This document shows, piece after piece, positions 42,454 to 54,524 of a stretch of DNA of 64,000 nt. The notes below the pieces were generated by a model that made no database searches, was not told where the DNA came from, and saw nothing but the letters and a program-made list of their open reading frames with translations. Position 1 is the stretch's first letter, and each line of letters opens with the position of its first letter. The DNA comes from Archilochus colubris (taxonomy: Eukaryota > Chordata > Aves > Apodiformes > Trochilidae): assembly GCA_023079485.1 (NCBI GenBank), contig CM041083.1, forward strand, positions 173,407,480 through 173,471,479, read 5' to 3'. Made by a program: the position numbers and the translations under genes.

Positions 42454-44322
42454 CCTTGACCTCCAGAGTTACTCCGGTAGATTCCTGACAACTGAATCTC
42501 TCACTCCAGCTTCTTGGCGAGATATTTATCGACACCGAGTCAGAAATTTAAGCAACAATTCCCTGGGTTCGAGCATTTCTGTAGCTCACTGACTTGTAGT
42601 CGGAAGGAATAAAACCCCAGGTGTGGTGGCATTCTAAGCTATAAAACTGTAGAGATTACAAGGACTGTGTAACTCTTTCTTAATGCTAGGGAGCCCGCTT
42701 GGATCGGCTCTGCATAAGCAAAAGGAAGAGAAGGGGATCACTGCTTCCCTCCAGCCTCAGCACAGGGCTGGGGGTACAAAGCTGGGCTTGCAATACCTGC
42801 TGCAGGCCATTCCTTTTGGTAGTGCTGAGATGTCCCTGAATGTCACAGAAGCAGAAGTTATGCACTCAGTTTCCTACAACATCTCTGATTCCAAGCACCC
42901 CACGAATGAAGAGTGAGTTTTCAGCTGTACCCATAAGAAATTTCTCACCAAAGACTTCCTATGAATGAGTATATTTTTTGCATCTCATTTCAGAGTAGTT
43001 CACTGTGAATTTTTATGTGCAGCACTCAAAGTGTTTAGGACATACAGCTCTCATGGGATCGTTCTTTGACTGGGGAAGTGGCTCTTAGTAATGGGATCTG
43101 AACACTCATGATCATGAACTCACAATTTCCTTTTGAAGAAAAGCCATGCTGGCTGTTACCCAGCACCAGTGAGATCAATGGGAGATATTTCTGCTCCCAA
43201 GCTCCAAGTCAGATGTTAAGAACTCTGCTTTAGCAGAAAGCAAATTCATTTCAATAATTAGACAAAGAAAAAACCCACAGTTGACAAAAAATTGCTTAGA
43301 AACTCATGAGTCTAATCCTGAAAGGAATTTCTGATGCTCCTATGCCTGTCGTCCTTACTTTTATAAGCTAGGGGCAAAGGCATGGAATTCCCTCTTTCCT
43401 GCTCTTCAAGTATTTTTTTTTTTTAATAAAATTAAAAATTATTGAAAAAATCTCATGTAATCTTCCTGTGCATTCCTATGAACTTTCTCACACACAGCAC
43501 TGCAGCTCTTACATCTGTAGAGCAGCCAAAGCACAGAACAGCACAGATTAGATACTGTGCATGTCAACCAGTGGCAGGTGAGGCTACATCTGTGCAGGTA
43601 CATCAGATACTGAAAAATCAGAACACTTCCTCTGAGGCTAACAGACATAGCATAGATTATGTCTACCTAAATAAATTCTCTTTTTCCCCAGAGTATCTGG
43701 CTTTGTCTTCAATGGCAAGCACAGAGCTCTCTGGTCTATGCTGTTGCCCAAATTGTGATGGGAGCTGTTTGATGGAGTGCTAGCTAAAACTGCTGAAAAG
43801 CAGCATGTACAGTCACAGACAAGTCATGATTCCATGGTGCCATAAACCTGTTTCATCTATCAGTAAAGGCATAGCTCTTAAAGTTAGAGCCTGAGCTGAT
43901 ACAGATAAATTAATTCCAAGTATTTACACACAGTCAGTGTAGTCTAAGGTTTGGTACACAGTAGCACAGATCAGTACAGGTTAGGGGAAAAAACCCTCAA
44001 GAAATTTTCTTTTCATCATAATGTACCTGGGAATTTCACATCTCCGTTAGCAAATGATTTGTTTGTAGCAAGGCAGACAGCAAAACCAACCCTCTCCTGG
44101 GCTTCACAGGCAGCTCATTTCTCTTGGGCTCTCTTTTAGGTTAGGATTGTGCTTTTGTCACTCCAGATGTCATTAACCCTTTCTGTTCATTTGAGCCAAT
44201 GTCTTTCACAGTCATGCTTGATTTCATTTGGTGTCCATTTTGTGGACTGGGGAAGGAATGGGAAGATGTACCACCTCAATAAAGAAATCACCTTGTAGCA
44301 ATTGATACTATCCCTTACTTAG
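42454..44322. other. Non-coding spacer
   Basis: Nothing recognised. Confidence 0.45.
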
Positions 44323-44463
44323 TCCTGGAAATGTTCAAGGCCAGGCTGAATGGGGTCTTGACCAGCCTGATATAGAAGGAGGTGTCCCTGCCCAGGTAGG
44401 GGGGTTGGAACTAGATGATCTTCAAGATCCCTTCCAGCCCAAGCCATTCTATGATTCTATGAT
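44323..44463 (+). mobile_element. CR1 LINE 3' fragment
   Basis: Plus-oriented CR1 tail of about 140 bp, starting CTGGAAATGTTCAAGGCCAG and ending CCATTCTATGATTCTATGAT. It is an older subfamily than the minus-oriented copies. Confidence 0.92.
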
Positions 44464-46139
44464 TATTACAAGAAGGAGAATGTCTTATGTGTATGAGCTT
44501 GTCCACGTCACGTACGTGTTATCTCAGTGGGAGAAACTAATTGAAGTCTAAATGTAGTATGTCTGAACTTCCAAAAGACACTGTAAAAAATTACTTTTCC
44601 TGGAAAATTGCTTGTTTGGTGTTGCCACAAGAAACACTGGAGATTATTGTAATTGAAGGGAGCAGAATATCTTGGGGTTTGGCATGGTTTCTTTGTGTAC
44701 ACATTCCCATTCATTGCTTCTGGAGCATGCCACATGTGTTAGGGCATGGTCCTGCCCCTGATGGAGATTCTAGCTAAGCTTGCCTCAACTTCACCACTAC
44801 AGAGTACAGCTTGATCTAACAATATGCTGTCTGTATGCATCTCATATAGTAATGAAGAAGGGAAGAAGCTATAGCTGAATGAAAAAAAAAGCAAACAAAA
44901 AAACCCACCAAAACCAAACCATTACAAGAACCAACTGGCAGGAATCAGGAATGGATGTACTGTCTGAAAATACTTTGACTTAATGTCTGAAAGCAAATGC
45001 ATTTCAGGTTGCCAGTGTCCTGTTAATGAGTACCATTTAATGTGAAAGCCATTTGGAGAAACAAAGTAAAAGCCTCACTGATAATGCTTTCAGCATGGAA
45101 TGAAGGAAGATGTGACTGCATTTCATCACTGCCTTCTGTGGTAAGATTTGTGTTTACTGAATAGAAAACTGTAAATAATAAATAAGTGGTAAGCCTCTAT
45201 AAATAGCACTTTTTTTGCACCAACCACTTTCAGTTATCTGTGATGTGCAGATGCCTCAGCTTTTGCAAGCAGAAAATGCGCATACACAGAGTGGAGCCTG
45301 GTGTGTGGGAAGAAGTTAGAATGCCAGTTTGATGGCTAAAATTTGATTTAATATTTGATTTGAATTTTATTTTAATCTATAGTTATAACACAGTCATGTA
45401 AACACTCATCTTATGGGTCAAACTGCTGAATTATTTTCTTCCATTAATGAGCCAGCTGCTGCCAAGACATTCACCAAATTCAGTAGGTTCACAGTCAGTT
45501 CCATAATCTAATTACTAATAAAGATTCCCACAGAAAACTTTTTTTTTTTTGATTGCTCAATTTCACAAAGTTTCATGTATTTTTACAGAGATATAAGTCA
45601 CAGGCTGCACTGGTTCCAGTGTCTGACACAATTAGGTTAATTGCATGAAGTTACTGGAGTGTGGAGATGCAAGCAGACTGCTCTGTGCCCAGGAGTCAGA
45701 GCCGTGGTCATATTTACCCTTGCTGTCAAAGAGAAGAGAATAGCAGTGACAACACTGGCTAGAAAGATCTTTCTAGAAATAAAACCTGTCAGGCTTTCCT
45801 TGCATTCTCACGCCTACAGGCAGCTGTCCTACAAAATGTTCCCAATCCTAGAAATCCCAGTAGGTTTTCAGGGCATGGACAGTGAGGTGTTCACAAAAAA
45901 ACCCCAAACAACTTGGTCTAATGAAAGACACCAAGGGTTGTGTTCCTCAGATCTGAGTCTTTCCTTAACATAGGCACTAGCATGAGAAGATGCTTCCTAC
46001 CATTTCCCCAAGTCCTGTCTTTGTTCACAGGAATGGTACTGATTTCTTCACACCTCATTGCAGTCTACAGGTGCCTCATGGTGGGAAGAGATGGGGCAGG
46101 TTCTGATTTCTTCACTCCTGTGACCAAAGACAGGACTCA
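44464..46139. other. Non-coding spacer with one A/C-rich tract
   Basis: An A/C-rich low-complexity tract at 44881-44930. Otherwise nothing was recognised. Confidence 0.45.
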
Positions 46140-46400
46140 GGGAAATGGCAGAAAGCTGAATCAGGGAGGTGTAGATTAGGTATCAGGAAAAGCTTTTTCA
46201 CCCAGAGGGCAGTCAAGCACTGGAACATGCTCCTAAGGGAAGTGGTCAAAGCACCAAGCCTGCCTGAGTTCAAGAAGTGTTTGGATGATGCTCTTAGGTA
46301 CCTGGTATGATTCTGAGGATGCCCCCTACACAGGGGCAGGAGTTGGACTTGATGATCCTGATGGGTCCCTTCCAATTCAGTGGATTCTATGTTTGATTCT
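46140..46400 (+). mobile_element. CR1 LINE 3' fragment
   Basis: Plus-oriented CR1-like sequence of about 260 bp with GGCAGTCAAGCACTGGAACA in the middle, and an end at TGATGATCCTGATGGGTCCC with TTCCAATTCAGTGGATTCTA. The ending differs from the other copies, so it is a different, older subfamily. Confidence 0.85.
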
Positions 46401-46511
46401 ACATAAGGAGAGATCAGAATGCAGTCTCCCTGAAAGTAAAAACTCATTTCAAATAACTTGAATATCTCCAGAAAAGCCCCTAACGCGTTAAACCTTTTGC
46501 AGCAACCTTTC

Positions 46512-46858
46512 TGTAGAAAAATCCACAGAGGCTTAAGAACAACACATAGTCACCAATATGGTTAAAGTGAAGTCGTTTATTAACAATTCACACTCGCTTT
46601 ATATGGAACCCTTGTTTATATAATGATATCTTGCAGGTGTCTATATGTTGGCCACAAATCCTGCTCTCACAGAACTTCTGCTGGTTACATCGTTATCCTG
46701 CTATTTTTCTTTTCTGTTGCCAGCTTCCTTATCTTTTGCCCATAGCTCATCTTTCAGTAACCTTGAAACTAGGCCTCAAGGCCCTTAGCTTACTCTAGCT
46801 AAAGCTAAATAGTCAGGATTGCTCACATGTCTGTTTTCTTCCTAACAGTTTCCCAACA
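46512..46858 (-). mobile_element. Solo LTR, ERVK/alpharetrovirus-like
   Basis: A 347-bp unit bounded by TG and CA, flanked by a perfect 6-bp target duplication CCTTTC (46506-46511 and 46859-46864). On the minus strand it starts TGTTGGGAAACTG and ends TTTTTCTACA, with a TATA box CCATATAAAG (46597-46606) and AATAAA (46576-46581) about 20 bases further on. The length, the 6-bp duplication and AATAAA lying just after the TATA box resemble class II avian retroviruses of the alpharetrovirus type. No viral genes remain. Confidence 0.88.
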
Positions 46859-46921
46859 CCTTTCTAAATATAAGGGTTTATTCCCCATTTTCTTCCTGCT
46901 CCTTGCCACTATTTTTGTGTT

Positions 46922-46985
46922 CTGTTTGTTTGTTTTTTGGGGTTTTTTTGGTGGGTTAGTTGGGTTGTTTTGTTTTGTTCTCTAG
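46922..46985. repeat. G/T-rich low-complexity tract
   Basis: T runs broken by GG and GGGG, including GGGTTAGTTGGG. It is the complement type of the A/C-rich tracts seen elsewhere. Confidence 0.75.
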
Positions 46986-49900
46986 TTTCTATCATCCTGC
47001 TTCCAAGCTGTGTTTTAGTTCAGCTGTAACAAACTCAATACTGGAATGAGCAGCTTACTGTCTTCCTTGGCCATTGCTCTGGCTGTTTAATGGCTTACCT
47101 CACTCATCCTTCAAGACTACCATCAAGATCAAAGATGTCAAGTTTGATGTCACATCTGTGTGTTCCTCATTCTCATCTGCAGAGGTGTAGATACAGGCAA
47201 TTTCCACCTTGAACAATATCCTCTGTCACACAGACTTGTCTATGTATTACATCAAAATCATTACTAAGTATTACTCAGAAAAAGCCTAGTTTAAATAGGC
47301 ATGAAGCCTGCTTTCATTAAGGCAGTCAGATTTCAGTTATATATAGATGGCTTGTAGCCCTTTATTTTCTCCTAAGAAAAAAAAAAAGAGATAAATTACC
47401 CTTGGTCATTATTCTGTTCTTGTGTCATGTGGAAGGGAGGTAACTCGGAAGAACAAGAAAACACACAGAATATATTGGGTAAAACATTCTCATGATTGAG
47501 AAGAATGACCACCATGCAGGCATCCAAACAAGGGTCAAACAATGATTCCTCTCTGGCCCTGAGGACCAGATTATCAGGTCTGTTAGGGATGTGCTATGCT
47601 GCACAAGCATGATAACATCTCTGTCATAAAAAGAGCTACAGACACTTGGAGAGAACCCTTAATACAAACCAGAAGTGCTGGGGAGGTGAAAGGAATCTGT
47701 GTATGACACTGCTCAGGTCCAAAAGCAGCCTGTGTTCCATTTTCAAAACCCTTTTTCCTAGTGCAACTTTATGTGGATTCAGTCAGCATGGCTTTGAACT
47801 TGGCCAGGCAAGACTACTTGTCCTCAGAATATGAACATCAGCTGGGGAGCCTCAGTACTGTGCTCCATTCCCAGGTCCCTTCTGACATCTTCCCTCTACA
47901 GAGATGAGCAGGAAGAGATCAAACAAGGATCTCCAACAGCACCACAGGAGTGGAGGTTACACTATGGACATTTGGTTGTGAAGAGGGAAAGGAAGCTCAT
48001 AAATTTAGGGTCCTACTATGGGACAAAACCTAGAGTGGATTTCTAATGCTCTACAAGCAATCCCTTTCTTCTCTAACCCACGTGTAGCACTGGAAAAAAG
48101 AAGTCGATCATTTAAAGAGAGATATTCTTACAAAAGAGTTCTTGAGCTGCTGGAGATTTTATCTGTAACTTGAGTGCCTCCAGGAGTCCTGAGGCATACA
48201 ACTTCCAAAGATTTTATTGTACAATGGCGTTCAGATAAATGCCAGTGTCACCTTATCTTCCTTGTGGCTTCTTTCTGTCTGTCCTGGCCTGATAGGTGAC
48301 CCATGTAGATCAGTGAGAGATCACACACTAACAGCACACACAGCTGCCTGTTTGCTCATTGTCATCCACATGTTAATGTGAATTTTCTGGTTAAAGACAT
48401 GAACTCTGCCTTTTGAAGAACATACAGGGGCTACTGAATTCACTAGCTAGAAGCAGTGAAATTAGGTGCTGAAGATACTGACCACTTGCAACAAGTGTCC
48501 TGTCTAGTACTTTGGGAGGGAACAAATTCTTTGACTCAGGGGACCTATTTCTCTTCACTGGCTTTTAGGGAAATCCAGAGAAGTAAGTTTCCAGGTGTCT
48601 AAACTTCACCAGTCTAATCATTTGCCCATGAATCTTCTCAAAGAACTTTTGAAATGTGGGAGTGAGGGAGATCTCCTGGAGCACAGCCACGCACCCCAAG
48701 TGCTATGCAGGGCAGCAGACAGGCAAGACCCCATCCCCTGTTCCCTTGGCAGGGTCCTCAAAATCAGGGATGATGCTTTCTGTACAAGAGCTTTTTTGCT
48801 ACCCTGCCATGCAGAGGACTGAGGCTTCTCCTGGTACATTTCCTAGCAGCATGCATAAAGAAAAGAAAGACAGATTGTAAGTGAGAAGCAGCCCTAAAAT
48901 TAGCTTGAAAAAGCAAAGTGATTAATATCATGAGGTTTCATCTTATAACCAGATCTGTACAAATAGTGATATAAGCAGATAGCAGCATCTCTCTGTTGCA
49001 TACTAAATAAATATTCTGCTCCTGAGGATGGTGTTGAAATCAGGGCCTGCACTTGCCAAACAGAGACCAGATCAGCAGCAGGATTCACAGCCTTTTAGAT
49101 TTACTAGCACAGGCACAATAACAAAGACAACTCTCTTGCAGCACTCGAGATCTTCAAAGCACTGTGCAGATATCACTGAGCCATACACCTCAGCTAAAGG
49201 CTGTATCTTCTCCAGGCCCCAGAGAGACCCAGCTTTACCCACACACCTGCTCTGTGGGAAGTTGGGCTTCCCTGTCTGTCCAGCCTCTTGCCTCCCCTAT
49301 GAGGTTTCTCTAGAGGGCTCTGGTCTTCTGTTACTCACACAGAAAGAGAAGCCTACAGCAGATAAATCACTATATAGTTACTGGGCTGTAAACCATTACT
49401 ATTTTTGTTGGCTTGTGAAATGATCCAAACCCACACTCAATCCACTGAGCCATCTAATACCCTTCCCACAGCCATAGCAAAAGTAGTCACAAGCTATACC
49501 ATAAGCTTCCACTATTATCACCCATTAAAATTCCTCCCTACTTACAGAATGTTTAGACATACGTTATTGTATCATGTTACATAGGTTACTATATCATGTT
49601 TGATATAATCGTGGCTAACAATGTGGGTGGGGAGGTGAATAAGACTTTTTTGGTCCATTTACTTCTTCCAGTGCCCAACAGCTTTGCCAAAAATGCAAGA
49701 AAGGAAGCAATCACTCAAACAATCCAATAAACATTTTCTTCATGTGGGTGATCTCACGATACAGCAACCACAGTAACTATAATAATAGTTACTAATAGAA
49801 ACTTTTCCTCCACAGATAAATTACCTTATCCCACAAGAAATGTTTTTCTAGCAGAAACAGGCAGTATACTAAGACAGTTACATTAACTGCAGTTTATTGG

Positions 49901-51295
49901 GCAGTATCGTACAGCTTCTTCAAGAAAAAGGAATTTGGAGGCATCTGTCTATACAGGAGAATAATATCATGAGCCTGGACACTGTTTCCCTACCACCCAC
50001 GTGTAGGCTTCTTCTCTAGCAATGAAGAGAGACCCCATAGAGCTTGAATCACCCTGAGGATGTCTGTCTTCTCCACCAGCTAAGGCAGGGAGATGACTTG
50101 GTCAGATAAGCTTCTCACCTAACAGTCCTCAGAAGAGTTCCCAATATTAAGCAAATTAATTCTGTCTGATACCTATTTTCAGTGGTCCCTGTTGCCCTGG
50201 AAAACATAATAGAGCTGCAGACAGGTCTTCATTCTATGAACTTCTCCCTGCTGTCATGCACAGACAAACTCTGTTTTTTCCTTCATATCTTTTTTCAAGC
50301 AAAACACTTCCTTGCAACTTTTCCCCAAGTGGAGGCTTCTTCTCTATCCGTGTGTGTTGGGCTGATGACTGACGAATCTGACTTTGTTTACTCATTAGTT
50401 AACACTAAATTCTCTGGACAAAGATCTGTTTCTCTCATATGTTCATCACAGACTTCTGAAGAGTGAGAATGCAAGGAGAAGCCACGGTCACTTTTTGTAC
50501 CACCTTATACTAAATATTCTCCAAAGTTCATCTAACTCTCTGAGGACAATAGGAAGATGCTGAGACTCATAACAAGAGATATTTTTTGTTGTGGTTCCCT
50601 GAGAGCACCAGGAAAAAAAGTGAGCTTTTGAAGAAGACAAGAAAATCTGGTAGTGACCCTAAAGGAAATCAAACTGTGGCAGTTAAAAAAAAGATACCTC
50701 TAAAAAAGTAATATCCTCAGGTATATGAACCAAAAGAAAGGTCAGGAGATGTCAATTTATATGAAAACTGGAGGAAAATAAAGGGATGGTGTAACCTTGG
50801 ATGGGATAAGAGGATCCTCTCCTTTCCAATTAAACACTCCACCCCTTCCTTTCACACTTGAGAGCTTCCTTATCCTCTGAAAAACATTTGAATGAATGGT
50901 TTATATTCTGAGCAATAATAGAGATGTAGATTTTGAAGAGTGCTGAGCATCTGCATTACCCATGAACAGTAAGCTCTGAAAATCTTGTTGGTTTTATGTG
51001 GGAATCTTAATGCAGATGTAGATACCTAACTTTAAATGGATAGTTGTGAAAGTGATTGTTTAAATGTAGGATGAGATTTGATTAGATAAACACCAGGTGA
51101 ATAAATTTGGCATCTGAATCACTGCTCCATACATAGAATTTCTGGGGACCAGCTATAGGAGCAACTTCTAGGCAAGCAGAAGTAACTTGCAAAACTTGTT
51201 TTCACATTCTTTAAGGAAAAGCAACTGCTTGAAATAATGTATTTTTATTCTTCCTATGACAGCCTTGGAATAAAATTTTTGCATGTTTTTAGACT
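46986..51295. other. Non-coding, no recognised feature
   Basis: About 4.3 kb of ordinary AT-rich sequence. Open frames are short and unrecognised. Confidence 0.45.
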
Positions 51296-51402
51296 CTTTT
51301 TTTTCTTATTTTTCTCTCAAGTGTTTGGGATTTTTGGGGGGTCTTTTTGTTGGTTTTTTTGGTTGGTTTTTTGTGTTTTGTTGTTTTGGTTTTTTGTGTG
51401 TG
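51296..51402. repeat. G/T-rich low-complexity tract
   Basis: T runs broken by GG and one six-G run, ending in a short TG repeat. Confidence 0.8.
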
Positions 51403-52323
51403 TGGCTCCAATAGTTATAGCATTATTATGGAAAATAGCTGAAAAGGATCTGAGACCAGTTCTGCAAATAAAAGATACTGCCCATTGTGCATATTTAAAT
51501 AATACTGTGTAGATCCATAACATACTAAGCAGTAAGAGGCCTTCATAAACAATCCCAGAAATGCCATCGTGCACACACACAAAAGGGTCTTAAGGATACA
51601 TGTATTCAAAATTAAATTCAACATTTTTTATAGTTGTGTCTCTGTTGAACAGATAAAATAATGAATAGTGTTGCCTTAAAGTTAACAGTGTGTTTTCAAA
51701 CAATGAACATAGCTGTTTCATTGGTTTCATGCATTTCTATTTGTCCCAGAATCAGTATCTAAACCACTTCATGGAAGTCACACACCATTTCTTTGAGCAT
51801 AAACAACATTCCTCACTCACAGTCTGATCACTCACATGCTGATCAGCTTCCTTGAATAGTTAGTAAAGGACAGATGATGAATTTATTCCCCATCCTCTGT
51901 GGAGTGACATTTTTTACACACTAACATATTGTGATGAGCACTTCATGATGGATAGCTGCCTGGCTGTAATACCACTTGATCCTTTTTAAATTAAGAGGCA
52001 AGAGGCTGCAGCCTATTGTGTAACTCCATTACTGGGATTTGGATTAAGATTGTCTTGCATATGTTATTGTCTTTCTTTTAGCAGCTACATTTTAGGTGCC
52101 TTGTGAATAGCTTTTGGAAACCTTTTTCTCAAGTCATCCTTTTACTGTCCATCTGGGCTCCCTGAAAGGATCTGTTTGCCAGTGAGCTGCATGGGCTCAA
52201 GCCTGGGAAAAAGAGTAAGTTTAGAAAGAAATAGTTCCATTTTATTTCCATCTGCATTGCAAAGCCTGATCCTGTCTATAAGAAAAATACTTTTATTTAC
52301 ATGATTATATATATGTACATCCT
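51403..52323. other. Non-coding spacer
   Basis: Nothing recognised. Confidence 0.45.
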
Positions 52324-52590
52324 TTGATAGGGCAAAGGGTAATGGTTTTAAACTGAAAGAGCATAGATTTAGACTACATATTGATATAAGAAAGACATTT
52401 TTTACAGTGAGGGTGGTAAAACACTGGCACTGGTGACTCAGAGAGGTGGGAGAAGTCCCATCCCTGGAAACATCAGATTGGATGGGGCTCTGAGTGACCT
52501 GATCTAGCTGAAGATATCCCTGGTCCAGGGGTGTTGGACTAGATGATCTTGAAAGGTCCCTTCCAACCCAAACCAGTCTATCTTTCTAAA
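52324..52590 (+). mobile_element. CR1 LINE 3' fragment
   Basis: Plus-oriented CR1 of about 265 bp, from GATAGGGCAAAGGGTAATGG to a tail with GATCTTGAAAGGTCCCTTCC. The terminal ATTCTATG units are degraded. It is an old copy. Confidence 0.92.
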
Positions 52591-53699
52591 ATCCTAAAAA
52601 GATTTTATCTGTTATACCATAGCAGTGGATGTTTCCCCAAGAATAGGTATTAGAGTAGGTATTAAAGGGGTGAAATAGCAATTAGACCTTTTCCTTTCAC
52701 CATTCAGAGTTGGTGGGGGTTTAATGCCTGAAGACTGCTTGCTTGGACCTGCATTTCCCTGGCATATGGGTCTTCCTGCTGGGGCACACCCCACCTGCCC
52801 TAAGTCACAGTGCCCATGTACACCCAGCAGACGAGCCCCAAGAAATTTTGTGGCACAAAGTAAAAATAATAGGAAGGAGAAAATTTATATTTTAGACCCC
52901 TTCCTCCACTCTGACACAACAGGGAAATCAGACTGATGCTGTCATTCCAGCTGTGGCCTAAGGGAAACAAGGCAGAGAACCAGTGGGCCTAGACCAATTC
53001 CTGTAGCATGATGGAGAGAAAATATATTTTAGTTTCATTGTCATGAACAGGAGCTGCTTTTTCCTGAAAGACAGAATGTTTAAATCCAGCTGCATTTCTT
53101 TGCACTTTGAGGATGGGGGACTGTGGTTTGTGCATCAAATAGCCTGGAGCTAAACAGTGTAATTAGCAAATTTGGTAGTTGGACATTGTCTCTGAATGTG
53201 CCTTCCATGATGATTGATGTGGTTAGCTTTATTTTTTCAGACAATCCTTTTCCTCTGTATTGGGGTTGTGTGCCATGCAAACTCAACCCATCCCTCATCA
53301 AATTAAATCAAATCAAACCCACATACTCAGTGGGGCTACACCCACCCAGCTGCATGCAGGTTGAGATCTATAGATGATAAGAGGAAGCTCCAGGCAGTAC
53401 CACTGCCAGCCACTAGTGTGGAGGTTCTGGCAGATTCAGCAAGAAGCTTTTGCTACATTGCAAAACTCTGACTGGGGCATATCAGAGCTGAGGACAACCA
53501 CCATTAGATACTCTGTTACCTGCACAGCACAGCTTTCTAGGGAGAATGACAGGAGAGAGTAAACGCTGCCAAGAAAACTTTCCTGTTTTGTTAAGATTTT
53601 TTCCACCTCACCAGCTATGTGCTGTTACTAGGATGCTACGAGAATGTGTAGCATCCACAAAATCAGGCACGTATTCTCACAGTCAAGCTGTAAACACAG
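52591..53699. other. Non-coding spacer
   Basis: Nothing recognised. The last five bases (CACAG, 53695-53699) are the left target duplication of the LTR that follows. Confidence 0.45.
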
Positions 53700-54519
53700 C
53701 ATCCTGGTTTGGGCCAGGATAAAGGTGATTTTCTGTCTTGTACTTCTGCTTTCAGCTAAGTCTCTTGTAAGTAGCTGCACTTGTTGAAATTAACAGCAAG
53801 TTTCTCAGACAGTGTGTGCTTCTAGGACTGATAACACTCGATGTTTATAGTTACTGCTAGAAACTGGGATGCAGAGCCAAGGACACTGCTCAGCTCTGAG
53901 GAACATTTTTACCCTCCAGAAGGAATAAAGAGATCCCACCTGCAGCCCTCCTTTGGGGAGGAATGGACAGGATAGATGCCAGAATTGACCAAACAGAGTA
54001 TTCCATCCCATACACATCATACTCAGTATAAATTTGAGGGATCACGAGGGTCAAGCCGATTTCCAGTTTCCTGCCCTTCCTGCCTTTCCTGCTTCCCTGT
54101 CTTCACCCGCTCCCTGTTTCCTTTGGCATCCTGGGAGGATTCCGCCCGTTCGTCTGCCTGTGCTCCTGATCCATGCCAGCCCATATCTGTGTGTTCCTGC
54201 CTCCAGTTCCCGACTGCTGCCGACTCCAGGAGTCCAGCCTGGACTTTCCCAGGGCTGCCCTGCAGCCTCGGTGGGGACGTGAGAGTTATTGGGGGAAAAG
54301 GAGGGGAGGAACATGGTATCAATTTTCCTGTATATTTGTATGTATTTAGTATTTTTTCCTATTTATCATTACTGTTTCATTAAAATTGTGTAGTTTAGCT
54401 ACCAACGCATAAGTCTCTTTCTCTTATTCTCTCTCCTTTCTCTATCAGGGAGGAGAGAGGGATTAATAGAGAGTGTCTGTCACTCGGTTTAATTGCCAGG
54501 CCAGTGTTAAACCGTGACA
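53700..54519 (+). mobile_element. Solo LTR, avian ERVL type
   Basis: An 820-bp unit starting CATCCTGGTTTGGGCCAGG and ending GTTAAACCGTGACA, which fits the avian ERVL LTR family as I remember it (start TGTCCTGGTTT, end AAACCACGACA). The flanks carry a perfect 5-bp target duplication CACAG (53695-53699 and 54520-54524). The first two bases are CA rather than TG, two transitions from the expected terminus. A TATAAAT box is at 54027-54033 and an ATTAAA signal at 54379-54384, both in plus orientation. The GC-rich middle makes it look coding in several frames, but it is not. Confidence 0.85.
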
Positions 54520-54524
54520 CACAG

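Noticed and set aside
53976..54383. Overlapping open frames of 80-135 codons on both strands
   Set aside because: They lie wholly within the solo ERVL LTR, whose GC-rich middle is poor in stops.
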